The notes below the pieces were generated by a model, which made no database searches, was not told the origin of the DNA, and saw nothing but the letters and a program-made list of their open reading frames with translations. The position numbers were made by a program, and so were the translations under genes. Source: Lineus longissimus (Eukaryota > Nemertea > Pilidiophora > Heteronemertea > Lineidae). From it: a stretch of DNA of 64,000 nucleotides. The stretch is from the NCBI RefSeq assembly GCF_910592395.1, contig NC_088318.1, positions 17,546,349 through 17,610,348 of the forward strand. The letters are read 5' to 3'. Of the stretch, positions 1 to 19,965 are shown piece after piece. Position 1 is the stretch's first letter. Each line of letters opens with the position of its first letter.

Positions 1-1104
1 AAGAGTATTCGTGTCTTGAAAGGTAAATGAAGACGGCGCCTTGGACATGTCACACCATCTATTGTCCTCTGTGGAGAACATAGCATACCATTATTTATAG
101 GAAAAGCTGGACATTCCGTAACAAAGACACTCCAAAAAAGGACACAAATTGAAACCTCTACACATCGCACCAGTAGATAATAATGCTGTTTTTAGCCCCT
201 TCTGTCAAAAACTGGTGGTTGTGTTTATTATTACATTCACACTCTTTAAATGACCTACATCTAGGGGACACATCAGATGGATGATTTATTAGGTTTTATC
301 ATTACACTACAAACAGCTCTCCAGGGACCAGCAAGACAATCCAAGCCAGAAACGCAGATGGTACCAAATAAAAAAATTAAAAGTGCAGCATGGAAAACAC
401 ATTGTGTATCATGCCTCTTGGAAAAATTCATATTAAGTAGGGCTAAAGCTTTGTTTGGCTTGTGATACTGAAAATTGGTTATAACTCTGCATCAACAGTG
501 GACTTCAACTGTCAACATGGGACATTACGACCTGGCCCCATCCCCTTCTAGGTACCCATGTGCGCTATAATACTGCTGCCTTAACACTTTATTCCATTTT
601 ATTCACTTCTGCGAAAAGAATAATCCATTCAAGATGAGTTGCAGACGTGACAGCAAACTGTAAACTCCCCCCACCCCCTTATTGATTATAGAACAAGTTC
701 ATGATTTGTATGTAGATGCCTAAACTGTCAACTGGTGTGGGTCATTCTATCCAGCACATCATAGTCCTTTCATGGTTATTGGATAATTGCCCAAGTACTA
801 AATGTGACACATCTGGCTTGATCCAGGGATGTGGGGCCGTTATGACTCATGCAGAAGATAAGGCCTATGCTTTAACAAGGCCTTGAATTTGTTACATCAG
901 TGGAGTAGAGAGTTAAGAGGACATAAATGGGCTCATGGTAGCCATATGAAACCTGGTATCTGCTCAGAAGTTTCTGGGTCATTTTATATACTCTCTGTTG
1001 TAATAAAGAGCAGTGCAGCTCCGATCTTCTTTCTCTTAGATTAACTTCTAATTTGAAGCAGTCAAGCATTTGCTCAACTTACCTCCTCTTTTGCCCTGTT
1101 TTAG
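1..1104 (+). other. Non-coding: probable intron of ZTRAF1
   Basis: This stretch lies upstream of a clean acceptor (AG at 1103-1104) of the ZTRAF1 exon. The open frames in it are short and show no family signature. I looked for the RING-like and first TRAF zinc-finger exons expected upstream of the 1105 exon and did not find them here, so they probably lie before the window. Confidence 0.6.
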
Positions 1105-1893
1105 AATCACAAGTTGCTCGTATGAGCGGATTGGCTGTCCGTGGAAAGGCCCTTATCATGAGTTGAAGGGACATGAGGAAGTCTGTATTCATCCAAAGAA
1201 GACTGGTGCAGAAATCATGGATACGCTCATCGCATACGACAACAAACGAGCCGAGGAGATGAAAATATACGACAAAATATTCAACATGTTGTCGTATGAA
1301 AAAATTACGTTTCTAGGTAAAGTTTTATACGTGTTGTTGTTAAGGCTGAATGAATCATGACACCATGCATCCGTTTTTCTTGATCTCTGACATAACATGC
1401 ATGGATGTTGAATCCGCTACTGTTGCTGATGTTTCATAAGCGTCGAAGATGTTCTCACTAAATGGTTTCACTCCAAATATATCATGTCTTTCCGCTTCCA
1501 GATCTCCAGCTCAAACCATATCGAACGGATGATTTTATCACGAGACTTTACTACGAGACTAGTCGCTTCACAGCTTTCAACTTTCAGTGGGTCGTAAAGG
1601 CAAAGGTCAACGATGACATGAAAAACCCTGCACTGGCATGTCAACGCTACATCACGTATCAACTCATCTTGAAATCACGTGTGCAGAATCCTGTGGATAT
1701 CCATTTCCTCATGGTGCAAGGACCATACGGAGAGATGAAAATTTGCCCTGCAGTTAATCAGCATCAGTTCACAAATGAAAATAATGAATCTCAATATCAG
1801 GTTCTGCCATTAAACAGCCCAAATGAGTGTAACAAGTTACTTGCGGCAAAGACAATTGGAGTTCGACTGATTGTTCTTCAAGTGACGAGTTAG
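1105..1893 (+). CDS. ZTRAF1: Zinc finger TRAF-type-containing protein 1 (cysteine/histidine-rich protein 1), last two coding exons
   Basis: Two exons are visible: 1105-1316 and 1502-1893 (stop TAG). The join is in phase (G|AT gives Asp) with a GTAAAG donor and a pyrimidine-rich acceptor. Exon one encodes the TRAF-type zinc finger, with CSYERIGCPWKGPYHEL followed by HEEVC. The joined product continues with PYRTDDFITRLYYE, the signature of the CYHR1/ZTRAF1 family, and ends in NECNKLLAAK plus a short tail, as the vertebrate protein does. The 5' exons, with the RING-like part, are outside the window, so the gene is partial. The family is conserved in animals with poorly defined function; zinc-finger-mediated protein interaction is the usual inference. 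Orthology rests on extended similarity recalled from the vertebrate protein. Confidence 0.94.
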
Positions 1894-1925
1894 GCCTTGT
1901 TTTCTAGTCCTAGTCTTCATTTTTC

Positions 1926-1931
1926 ATTAAA
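1926..1931 (+). promoter_or_regulatory. Candidate poly(A) signal ATTAAA
   Basis: ATTAAA lies 33 bases after the ZTRAF1 stop. It would give a very short 3' UTR; the AATAAA at 4645 is the alternative. Confidence 0.3.
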
Positions 1932-2474
1932 ACGCTTGAATATCATAATATTTACTGTCTGTCACTATTCATTGCCATTCTTCTGATTAGCAGTCGGTTA
2001 AGAATGCTCACTGTCTGTGAATGTCTTTGCTTCGTACTTCAAACCCAAAATAGCACTGTCAAGAAAATAATTCTTGATATTGTTTTATAGAAAATCATAG
2101 TTCTTGCATGATGAAAAATGATTGATTAAAGAAAGTAATCGGTAATTCTCTCGTTTTTAAATGGTATCATTTGGTATGAACCATTTTGTTATGACAGACC
2201 GGTATTCAGGCCAAGTGCATCACACGGCTTGCTGCGCAGCCCAAAATTCATGTCTCATGAATTGGTGCAGGCATTAGTGCATGACACAATGCATAACGTT
2301 GTAGATTACCGTAGTGAGCGTTATAATGCATTGGACTGGCCCATAGACAAATTGTTAAGAAATGTTGTAACTGCTATCGATGCCTTTTATCAGGTTTTGA
2401 TTTGGGTTGTTCATTTGTTTGTCTATCACATAATATACATTACATCAGTTAGTATTACTTGTGTACATAATAGA

Positions 2475-2658
2475 GGGCATGGCAATTTTGACAAATCTGC
2501 AGAAAATGGAGGGGAAATAGCCTAAAAAAAGTACGCTAATATCGCTATAAAAGTATTATATTTAATAGTATTGATATTCTTATACTGTTTTTAGGCTGTT
2601 TCTGCCCAGATTCTACATATTCGGCAATTTCCGCAGATTTCGCTAAGTCACCTTGCCC
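2475..2658. mobile_element. MITE, hAT-like (8-bp target duplication)
   Basis: A 184-bp imperfect hairpin whose ends are GGGCATGG and, in reverse complement, GGGCAAGG. It is flanked on both sides by the identical octamer ATAATAGA (2467-2474 and 2659-2666). Inner parts of the arms also pair (AAATCTGC, then AGCCTAAAAA on both arms). An 8-bp target-site duplication with short inverted ends and no coding capacity is typical of non-autonomous hAT elements. Family assignment is inferred from the duplication length only. Confidence 0.75.
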
Positions 2659-4146
2659 ATAATAGAACTTATGGAGTCATTTTTATAACATTGTTGTTTG
2701 ATTGTTGGAGGCACACTACTAAATTTTTCATCCCTACACCTGAATCGACATGTTGAGAAAATTAGATGAAATATTTGATAGAGTCCTGTGGCGATTTGTC
2801 ATGTTTAAGCCAATTTAAACTAGTTTCTGACATGATTGCATTGCGCGATGATATGATAATCCACCAAGCCCATTATAAAGCTTCATCACGGATGAGGATG
2901 GGGGGATATCGGGTCTAGCATTGCATTTGTTGGGAACTTTTTAAGAGAGCGTTTTTGCTGAGTTCTTTTATACTTTGTGTTGTTAGTGGGACTAGTCATC
3001 CGAAATGTTCTAGCAATCCGTCTGGCTAAATGGTCTACTTTTTCGAAGGATTTGTCTTTGAATCAAAAGATATGTTCGTGGACGATCGCTTAACCAGGAA
3101 TGAAGCTACTGGTCGGAAAAAACACCAAAGTCTTTATTCTTAAAGTTCGCTTGAAGTTGGTCAGCAAAACCAAAAACTCATTTTAAAGTCCTTTCTTGCC
3201 TTCTTTGTCTGCAACATCAAACGAATTAAGATGATTTTGATCTAGTATAGAAATCGAGGTTCTAAAAGAATGGAATTTTATTATTATTTGGCTTACTGTC
3301 GAGGAAATTTCACATGCTCAACACAATACCCTTTATTTTCGCACTCTTTGGCCAGTATCAAAAAGGGGACAATCGAATGAAGCTTCCAGAATGACCCATC
3401 AGTCATTAATACTCTGCACATTGACTGGCATTTTAGAGGCATTTTTGTGCGAGTGGTGTTCAAAGGATAAAATTCACAAAGAGGAACAAACGTCCGATTC
3501 TTTGCCCAGCTCATTCAGGCATCCCTTCATAAATGGGTGGTGAAAAACAGATGATTTCAGTATAGGTTTGTTTTACAGCATACATGTATTGTATATGTCG
3601 ATTAAGTTTTAAGAAGGTGTGATCACATTATTTTATTGGCATTTGTATATTTTGTGTGGATTTTACACCATACCTTATCAGGGCATATTGTAGAGGACCA
3701 AGTGTATTTAGTTCTGTGCATTTCTATCTTTTTCTATCATATTTGCGACCAACTTAACGCTAGTGTAGATGGTGTCTGTTCTTCAAGCACTTGTAGTTGC
3801 AGCAGTCATTGCCGTAACAGGCGCAGCATCAATTTATTACTGATGACCGTCGCGGCATACACGGGCAAGTTAATTGTGGGCAGCAGAGGGGCAACGTAAA
3901 ATTTCCTTTATCGAAGTACATGTATTCTCTTCGTGACATCAGCAATACTAATTCTTGTTGCTCAACTGTTGCCTTTGATATCGTTGCTCATACATGTATG
4001 TGGCGTATGTGCAGAGGCTCTTCATGTACATCATCATGGTCATGTAAGAAGATGCTATAGTTGAACCACATAGGCCTTGCGGTGTATTACTGGTTTAGGT
4101 TAATATCAGCTTGATTGTATCTCTCTTTAGTTTTGTTGACAATAAG

Positions 4147-4278
4147 GGCCAAGTACTTTGAAATACGACTGTTTTTGTAAAACAGCACTGTATTGGATTA
4201 GAGAAGATATTGTGTGTGCTTTACTGGTTTTACAGTAAAAGTTGTGACACACAAGAGAAGATATTGAAGTACTTGGCC
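4147..4278. repeat. Inverted-repeat hairpin, about 130 bp
   Basis: GGCCAAGTACTT at the left end is answered by AAGTACTTGGCC at the right end. Inside, TTTACT and AGTAAA, and TGTGTG and CACACA, also pair. It may be a small MITE or a structured 3' UTR element of ZTRAF1. No clear target duplication is visible. Confidence 0.55.
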
Positions 4279-4644
4279 TGCATGATCTTAAATTTATAAT
4301 TCAGTGTGATGTTCAATTCTAGTAATGGGGTTAAAGTTTTAACCCTTTAAAACATTTAGTTAATCGTTGCCCTTCATTTAGTGATGTAGTATTTTGTTTG
4401 ACGAGTTGTGTTCTGGGGGGGGGGGGTGTTCTGCCTCATTTAGTTTAGTGGTGTGAAGAAATACGTCTTACGGGACCCCATTCATGATCTCCATGTCAAT
4501 CCTTGATATCATCATCTGCAGTAAGGGAGAAGATTTTCACAAGGCCCTAACATTGATTCATGAATGGGCCCGATTACTAGAAAACATCCAGGATTGAATA
4601 AATCGATGTTATTCTGCTCTATATATAGACACTGATTGATTATT

Positions 4645-4650
4645 AATAAA
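4645..4650 (+). promoter_or_regulatory. Candidate poly(A) signal AATAAA
   Basis: AATAAA in an AT-rich context, followed by a TTTTGACC stretch. It is the last good plus-strand signal before the presumed minus-strand MBTPS1 3' end, so it would close a long ZTRAF1 3' UTR. Confidence 0.4.
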
Positions 4651-4670
4651 GTTTTGACCAATACAAACAA

Positions 4671-5280
4671 TAAGCTATGTTATGTAGTTGGATTTATTTT
4701 TTCCCGGAACAATCATGCGGACGGCACTAGAAAGAGTAATTGATTGCTTAATTGATTGAATGATAACCAACCTTTCTGTCCAGTGTCACGGCGACTTCTC
4801 GAGGTCAGAATGGTGAAACGGTGAGAGCGCAGATAAGCCAGCAAGGCAATAGTACGGGTTATCAATCCTATTCATCGAAGGTGAAGGGTGCTGTATGCAG
4901 GACATAGACCCACCCACTCCTCATAAATATTTGATTGAGACAACCAGGTGACCTGCAGGGACAATTCTAACAGGAGAGACAGAGGATCAACCTGTTCCTG
5001 GCTTATACTCCCACTGGGCTATCAACTTCTGATAGATACCTGGAGTGAATTTCAAGATGGCTGCCCAAATTACTTCGATTCAAAATGGTCTGAAGTACGT
5101 GCGCTCATTGGTTTCTACAGAAAGGTCTCTGGATATGGCTAGGCAATGAATGCAAAGCACTTGGTGACAGTACATGTACATTGCACTGCATCAAGTGCCA
5201 AATAAGGACTTGCATGTACATTTCAAAATGCAGGAAAGGTAAAGAAAACCAAGACAACATGTTAATTCAAGATTGTACGG
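4671..5280. other. Intergenic, ZTRAF1 / MBTPS1 convergent gap
   Basis: No exon, RNA or clear repeat is visible. It separates two convergent transcription units. Confidence 0.4.
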
Positions 5281-5286
5281 TTTATT
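5281..5286 (-). promoter_or_regulatory. Candidate poly(A) signal for MBTPS1
   Basis: AATAAA on the minus strand about 1.6 kb after the MBTPS1 stop codon. A second copy lies at about 5335. The position fits a long 3' UTR but is not proven. Confidence 0.35.
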
Positions 5287-6910
5287 TACAAATATCGAAC
5301 AACTTGGGCTTCAAAAGCTTTGCTTCAAAAAGGGTTTATTTACAAACCGTACTTTGAAAGTGATGGGAGAGGTTCTTTAATTTCCATCTACTTAGGGTGG
5401 TTCTACTGTTATTTATTACAACTGTTTCTTCTTACCAACATGGAGAAGGACACAGTGATTCTTACTGAACAGAACAGTTTACTCATCGCCAATAAACCGT
5501 GTTAGGTGAAAAACTATAAAACCTCACTACAATACACTAATTCCTGTAGCCAAAACATTAATCCATTTTCCTAACACTTTTGGCTGATTTAACCCATTGT
5601 GATCTCTTGGAGGTACGAATAAATTAACAACGGACCAAAAGACAGTAAAAATATAATGATGGGACAATATGTACAGGAGGCGATACCACTTCTTTACCAA
5701 TAAACCAAAAGCAGATCAGCTATGAGGTTCAACTGGAAGATGCAGCACACTCTTTACATTACATGTATATACAAATGCACGCAGTGATTCATATAAAAGA
5801 CATGCAAAAAGACAGTATGAAGGTATTGTCAGGTCTTAACTTTTAGATTATTCTGTTTACCCAAGCCAGTATCATCCAAACAAAGCTTGAAAGTTGTATG
5901 GACAGGGCCACATACATGTATCACAAGGATGTAATAACAAGAATGACTGAAGAACAATCTCGAATATGATATACACCAATCTCAATTACAATCTCAACTA
6001 CAATGAGAAACCAATCTCAGAAACAGGTAATTTTCCATACTGGCTGCTGTGGTTAAAAAAGTTAAAAAGTTAAAATTTAGGGTTTATAGTCTGATATCAA
6101 CTACAATATAGGTTATCATCCGACTTTACACTTTAACCTCAGTCTGTCCTGAAACCTTTCAGTAGACCTCAGATGAGCTGCTCAACCAGCGCTACCATCC
6201 GTGCATTTCTGACCGGTACCCATTTATACACCTGGGTGCAGAGAGGCAAGTAAGACAGAGAGACCAGCCTACAGTCTCACGCCGACAGTGGGGATCGAAC
6301 CCGGGACCTCTTGACCGCTGGTCGAGGGTCCAAGCCACTACACCACAGCGGCTCCCTGTGGTGGTTCAATAGACATAAAAACAACATGTACATTATCTGA
6401 TTGGCTCCTTAGCGTTGATTGAGGCAATGCAGCTAGCTACTGCATCAAACCTACTAGAGTAACAGAATAAATCGAGGGCAACTTGCCAAATTCTAAGATT
6501 GATGAAGTGGCAAGACGAGGACAAAACACAAGGAGTACACATTCGCTATTGCACTAAACAAAAGGGTAAAGTAGCTTAAATGAGAAAAGATGATGCGGTG
6601 ATGTCCCCAATATGTACAAATTTACAATTGCTATGAAAAAGCTATAAAATCTCAGCGAGAGGGAACTCATGACACCATACATGTACAACCCGAATCAACT
6701 GATATTGTTAACAAATCTCATTTCTTTGAGAACACTATCAAAAGAAAGAAGTTGTGTAACGGTGAACTCAACATGATGCAAAACCATCAAAACTGGCTGA
6801 ATAGTGTCTACACAGTATCTTAATGGGTACTAATAAATGCAGGTAATACTGAAGAAGAATTTTCCCTCTCACTGAGATAAAACTGACAACTCAACTAACT
6901 GAACTTTTAA
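5287..6910 (-). other. Probable 3' UTR of MBTPS1
   Basis: A non-coding stretch after the MBTPS1 stop, running to the first minus-strand AATAAA signals. It contains one tRNA-derived SINE. No conserved open frame is visible. Confidence 0.45.
6165..6358 (-). mobile_element. tRNA-derived SINE
   Basis: On the minus strand the element starts with a tRNA-like head: an A-box region TGGTGTAGTGGCTTGG and a perfect B box GGTTCGATCCC (plus strand 6290-6300). It continues with a body that includes CCAGGTGTATAAATGGGTACC-like sequence, typical of animal SINEs. The cloverleaf is degenerate, so it is a SINE rather than a tRNA gene. It lies within the probable MBTPS1 3' UTR in the sense orientation. Confidence 0.7.
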
Positions 6911-15376
<8,466 letters not shown>

Positions 15377-17059
15377 AGTGCTGCCTGTAATGATTCGTTG
15401 TTGGGCGAGTTTTTAGTGAAAGACACATTCCTTGGAGGTTTCACAAAGCTAAGTCACTATTCCTAAATGAAGAACTAATTCACAAATTTGTAGTCCAGAG
15501 CAGAATATTGTCCATTTGTGTTCTGAAAAAAGAAGCAAAACTTTTTACCAAGGGATCTATCTGGCATGCAGACAACATGTAAGTCAGTGGTTCATAGATT
15601 CAGAGGAAGCAGACATCCGAGCTAGAACGAATGGGCGATAGGCCTTTTCGACAAAGACCAATCAGCGCCCAAACAAACTTCTACGAAAAGGTCGATTTCA
15701 ACGAAGACACACCAGCCCAAGCAAAACCAATGGATCTTTTCATAGAAGTTTGTTTGGCAATTTGTGTGCTGACCAGTCATGCGTTTCACCTGGAACAAAG
15801 CCACAAAGGCAGGGTCAGAGTCAGAGTGGCTTGCTTATGCTGTTCAACAGCCTGTTGCAGTGTCCGTTGACGTTGGCGTGATTACGTTATGGTAGTCAGA
15901 AGTTTTCCTACCCGTACCGTATGTCGTAGGCCTACGCCTTCTGCTGATAGTGATACTGATGACGTGTTTCGACGTGTGCGTTAGTTTTGTTTGGGATATG
16001 GTTTGTCCTTGTTTCGGAGCAACTGCAGAATACCGGGACACTCTCTCTGAGCTAAATGATAGGAATGTGTGTACAATTACATAATGTACAGAGCGAGGGA
16101 CAGCGTGTACATAATGAATGTACAGAGCTACTACTGTCCCGGCTATTCTGTAGTTAGGCCCTCGTTTCAACTGTCCATACAGAATGGAACATCATCATCT
16201 TACTATGAATGATACATTTTCTACTCCATGTACTCTGTCTCTGGTACTGCAGTGCACATTCATTACACACACGACATGCACGAATTGACGAAGAGAAAAT
16301 AAGTGGAAAACCAGAAAATAAAAACATCGACTCTGGCCTTAGGCTTAGACGAAGGCTTCTCACTATCAAACTAACCAGGATTGTTTTCCATTATTTACAT
16401 TATCTATACAAAATCAGAGAGCACATAAAACAACACATTTCAGGAGATTTTCCAGAATGAAATGGGCAATGATGGGTGCATTTGCTGCCTGTTTCTTCTT
16501 AGTAAACAATGTACAAGCTGTGTGAAAAATGTACAGCGATAAAATCTTAAATCTGATTGGTCGAAATGCGAAAACATATTGCATTAGGCCAAGGGAATGA
16601 GTAATTCGGTTTACCGGGCAGGGTCTATTCTACAGACCAAAGACTTTACAGACCTTGTTTTTTGGCTCTCACTTTTTTATTAGTGGAGATTTTTATGAAA
16701 TCTAAAGTGATATTAGACCAACAACGGTTTCCACATATGCTCAGAAAGAAATTTGTGAAAAAAAAAAAATTTTAGTACCTTGATTTTGAAGAAATAAAGG
16801 TCTGTAATTCTCAGAATTCTAAATAAGAAAAAACAGACCAACTTCTAAGGCAACTTAAGATATTTTAAAAACATTTTTTAAATAAAATATTAAGTTTGTT
16901 ATGTGAAGGGTGATACAAAGATTATGAATATGTCAACAAACAATCGATAATTTTAATAGTTAAAGAAATATCACGAATTTTCTGAACACCTCTCAAAACG
17001 TCAACAACAAAAAACATGGCCGCTGGAAGGGAATTTTTGTGAAGTTTATTATCAACGCT
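15377..17059. other. Upstream region of MBTPS1
   Basis: This should hold the 5' UTR and promoter of MBTPS1 (minus strand). No TATA box or CpG-rich core stands out. It contains a hairpin at 15668-15759 and short direct repeats around 16078-16130 (ACATAATGTACAGAGC and a variant). No coding exon is recognised. Confidence 0.4.
15668..15759. repeat. Short inverted repeat upstream of MBTPS1
   Basis: CAAACAAACTTCTACGAAAAG on the left pairs with CTTTTCATAGAAGTTTGTTTG on the right with one mismatch, around a loop of about 45 bases. It is a MITE remnant or a promoter-proximal hairpin about 300-400 bp upstream of the MBTPS1 start. Confidence 0.65.
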
Positions 17060-18863
17060 TTCGATATTCATCAAAATTACAAGTTATCATTGGTAAAAGT
17101 AGCCTAAAAATGGACTTTGAAAGAAAGCAAAATTTCGCAAAAAATTCAGACAGAATACGCCTAGTAAAAGGGCATGAACTTGGTACACTATGTAGCAACA
17201 CTGCCATGGTGCGCTATGAAGGGGGAGGGCACATCCAGAAGACATGGGGCACCACGTACAACCTGACACAATTGGGGGGAAAAGGTGCACCAAGTAGCGA
17301 AAAGGAACATCCATTAGAGGGAAGGGCCAGGCCGGTCTACTGTCTCATTGGCGAAAGTCATTTCTGAAGATTCACATGGTTCTCCCCAGCAGATAAACAA
17401 CCTAGAGCCACGGTAAATCCATATGTGCCATATCTTTACAAGTCTTCGTAACTGTCAGGTACCGCCATCTGAGCTAAGAAATTGGAACTAGGCATTTGCA
17501 TAAAATTTAAAATACCGCCCGTTTTTAGGGCGGGGGACGATTTACAGCTGGAACCCGAACCAGCTCCCGCAGATCCGTCATTCATCAAGTCAAAGCAAGT
17601 ATGAACCTGGTTTAATCATGCGGTTTATCTTAACTATACTATACCTATCTAGTGACAGTCACGAAGACTTGTGAAGATGTGACACTAAATGCATGGGGGA
17701 TTTACCGTGGCTCTAAATGTTGTTTATCTGCTGGGGAGGACCATGTTCTTCAGAAATGACGTTTGCCATTGAGACAGTAGACCGGCCTGGCCCTTCCCTC
17801 TAATGGATGTTCCTTTTCGCTACTTGGTGCGCCTTGTCCCCAATTGTGTCAGGTTTTACGTGGTGCCCCATGTCTTCTGGATGTGCCCTCCCCCTTCATA
17901 GCGCAACATGGCAGTGTTATTGCTACATATACATAGTGTACCAAGTCCATAACGCTCTGTCTGAAATTTTTGCGAAATTTTGCTTGCTTTCAAAGTCCAT
18001 TTTTGGGCTACTCAGACCAGGCCGAATCAGTCCTGACTGCTCCACCGTGTTGACAACATGATGAGAGTGATGAGACAGTCACAGCCAGGCCGCATCAATC
18101 TTCGCCGCACTGCCTAGTTGTTAATATGGCGAGAGAGATGAGACAATCACAGCCAGGCCGAATCAGTCTCGGCTGCTCTGCCAAGTTGTCTACATGGTGA
18201 GAGAGATGAGAGACAGTCACAGCCAGGCCAAATCAGTCTTGGCTGCTCTGCCAAGTTGTCTGTGGATGAGACAGCCACAGCCAGGCGGCATCAGTCTTCG
18301 CCGCACTGCCTAGTTGTTAATATGGTGAGAGAGATGAGACAGTCACAGCCAGGCCAAATTAGTCTTGGCTGCTCTGCCAAGTTGTCAACATGGTGAGAGA
18401 GATGAGGAAGTCACAGCCAGGCCGAATCAGTTCTGGCCGCTCCACCGTGTTGACAATAATTATGGTGAGAGAGATGAGGCAGTCACAGCCAGGCCGAATC
18501 AGTCCTGGCTGCTCCACCGTACTGACAACATGATGCGAGTGATGAGACAGTCACAGCCAGGCCACATCAATCTTCGCCGCACTGTCTATGGCGAGAGAGA
18601 TGAGACAGTCACAGCCAGGCCGAATCAGTTCTGGCTGCTCCACCGTTTTGACAATAATTATGGTGAGAGAGATGAGACAGTCACAGCCAGGCCAAATCAG
18701 TCTTGGCTGCTCTGCCAAGTTGTCAACATGGTGAGAGAGATGAGGAAGTCACAGCCATGCAGGCCGAATCAGTCCTGGCTGCTCCACCGTGTTGACAACA
18801 TGATAAGAGAGATGAGGAAGTCACAGCTACCGAATGACTTGTAATTTTGATGAATATCGAAAA
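17060..18863. mobile_element. Foldback element with about 360-bp arms and internal minisatellite
   Basis: Left arm 17098-17457 and right arm 17652-18012 are reverse complements with high identity by eye, around a 194-bp spacer. Pairing resumes outside: TTTCGATATTCATCAAAATT (left, from about 17060) is matched in reverse complement at about 18840-18863. The 0.8-kb minisatellite therefore sits inside the right arm. Open frames within the arms are mirror images of each other and not coding. No transposase is present. A diverged copy of part of an arm lies at 27130-27260, supporting a dispersed family. Confidence 0.8.
18013..18838. repeat. Minisatellite, about 12 units of 60-75 bp
   Basis: Each unit carries GATGAGACAGTCACAGCCAG, a short palindromic core (CAGCCAGG ... 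CCTGGCTG in the A-type units) and one of three variable ends. A ends CTCCACCGTGTTGACAA, B ends CTCTGCCAAGTTGTC and C ends CGCACTGCCTAGTTGTTAA. Reading left to right the types are about A C B B C B A A C A B A. A 159-codon open frame across part of it (18365-18844) is a by-product of the repeat. Confidence 0.9.
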
Positions 18864-19965
18864 CTTATGCCAAATAAACCAATGATTTACCCAGGCCGAG
18901 TTGGTAGGCCGAGTTGGTAATAGGCCGAGTTGCATGGTCATACACCGCATGGGTTCAGAGCGTATTTCAAATTTTTTCATTATTTTGAAAAAAACTTTTA
19001 ATTTTAGACGGGGGTTAACTCATCGACGATGGCACCTTGGTCCTTCCTCTTCCAACATTGGCAACAAGTGTCTGAAACAGTGATAACAAAAACACTTGAA
19101 TTAAGAACCGGTACCGGTGTAGGCCTACCGGTAGGGTGGGCGAGGGGTTGATCCAGCGAATACCGATCCAGCACTAACAAATGTGGCGACGGTAGGCCCT
19201 AGCCCGATTCGGTTAGTCGATTGGCATGCCTTGGCCCTTGCATTCTAAATAACTCAAAAACCTAACACCCAAAATGACTGAAACTCATGGAATTTCTTCA
19301 GAAGCACAATATATATTATTTAAATGGTTTTAAACCACATTTACTCTGTTTTTGAAGTGTTGGTCATGATTGGTCATGATTGGTCGTGATTTAGTATCAA
19401 CTATACCCGCTGACGGACGGTAAACCAGATTAATCATTCCCATGGCCTTATGTGATTTGTCAATGCATGCAATACAATATGGCAGACAGACCTCAACTGT
19501 TCAGTCTAAAGGTGCTCTTTATTCACGTTTTTCTCCACCAAATGAAAATATTTTTCGATACAGTGTCTATGCCGTGAAACTTCAATATTTTCTCGGTCGA
19601 AGAAATGTAACATTTGCCTTGATGCAGGTTTGTTTAGTTGTTGAAATTGCCTCGGTTTGGCACAAAAGTTTCCATTCAACAAGAAAAATGGCTGCAGCCG
19701 CAGTGCAAATCCCTGTGCATTTTGTACACAGACAGTGGAAGCTAGTTTCATCTCGGGTAGTTTGACTTTCCAGCTCTTTTATTCACAAACTTTAAAAGAA
19801 AGGAGGATTATATTGGAGGACTGACAGTCATCTTTGTGGCGTAACTGAAGAATTCATTGCCACTTTTTTGCTCTTCCTCGACTTATAACAAACATGAAAT
19901 GATCGATGATGTTGATGATGATGATGAATGTTTATTTTTCTTCTTCAGATAGGCCTACTCCTGGT
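18864..19965. other. Upstream region of the C39-like gene
   Basis: Begins with three copies of GGCCGAGTTG (18894, 18908, 18923) and includes a GC-rich patch near 19100 with repeated ACCGGT. A GAT microsatellite (19903-19928) precedes the acceptor at 19947-19948. A 5' untranslated exon probably lies here, but its position is not determinable. Confidence 0.45.

Larger units (their letters stand above)
1894..4670 (+). other. 3' untranslated region or flank of ZTRAF1
   Basis: There is no coding exon between the ZTRAF1 stop and the AATAAA at 4645. The region holds a candidate early poly(A) signal (1926), a MITE (2475-2658), a hairpin (4147-4278) and a 12-G tract (4415-4426). How much of it is transcribed cannot be decided from sequence. 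Confidence 0.5.

Noticed and set aside
17110-17367. 85-codon open frame in the left foldback arm and its mirror at 17807-18061
   Set aside because: The two frames differ, and indels between the arms break any common protein, so the arms are not evolving as coding sequence.
18365-18844. 159-codon open frame with repeated peptide
   Set aside because: A reading-frame artefact of the minisatellite; unit lengths vary and other copies are interrupted.
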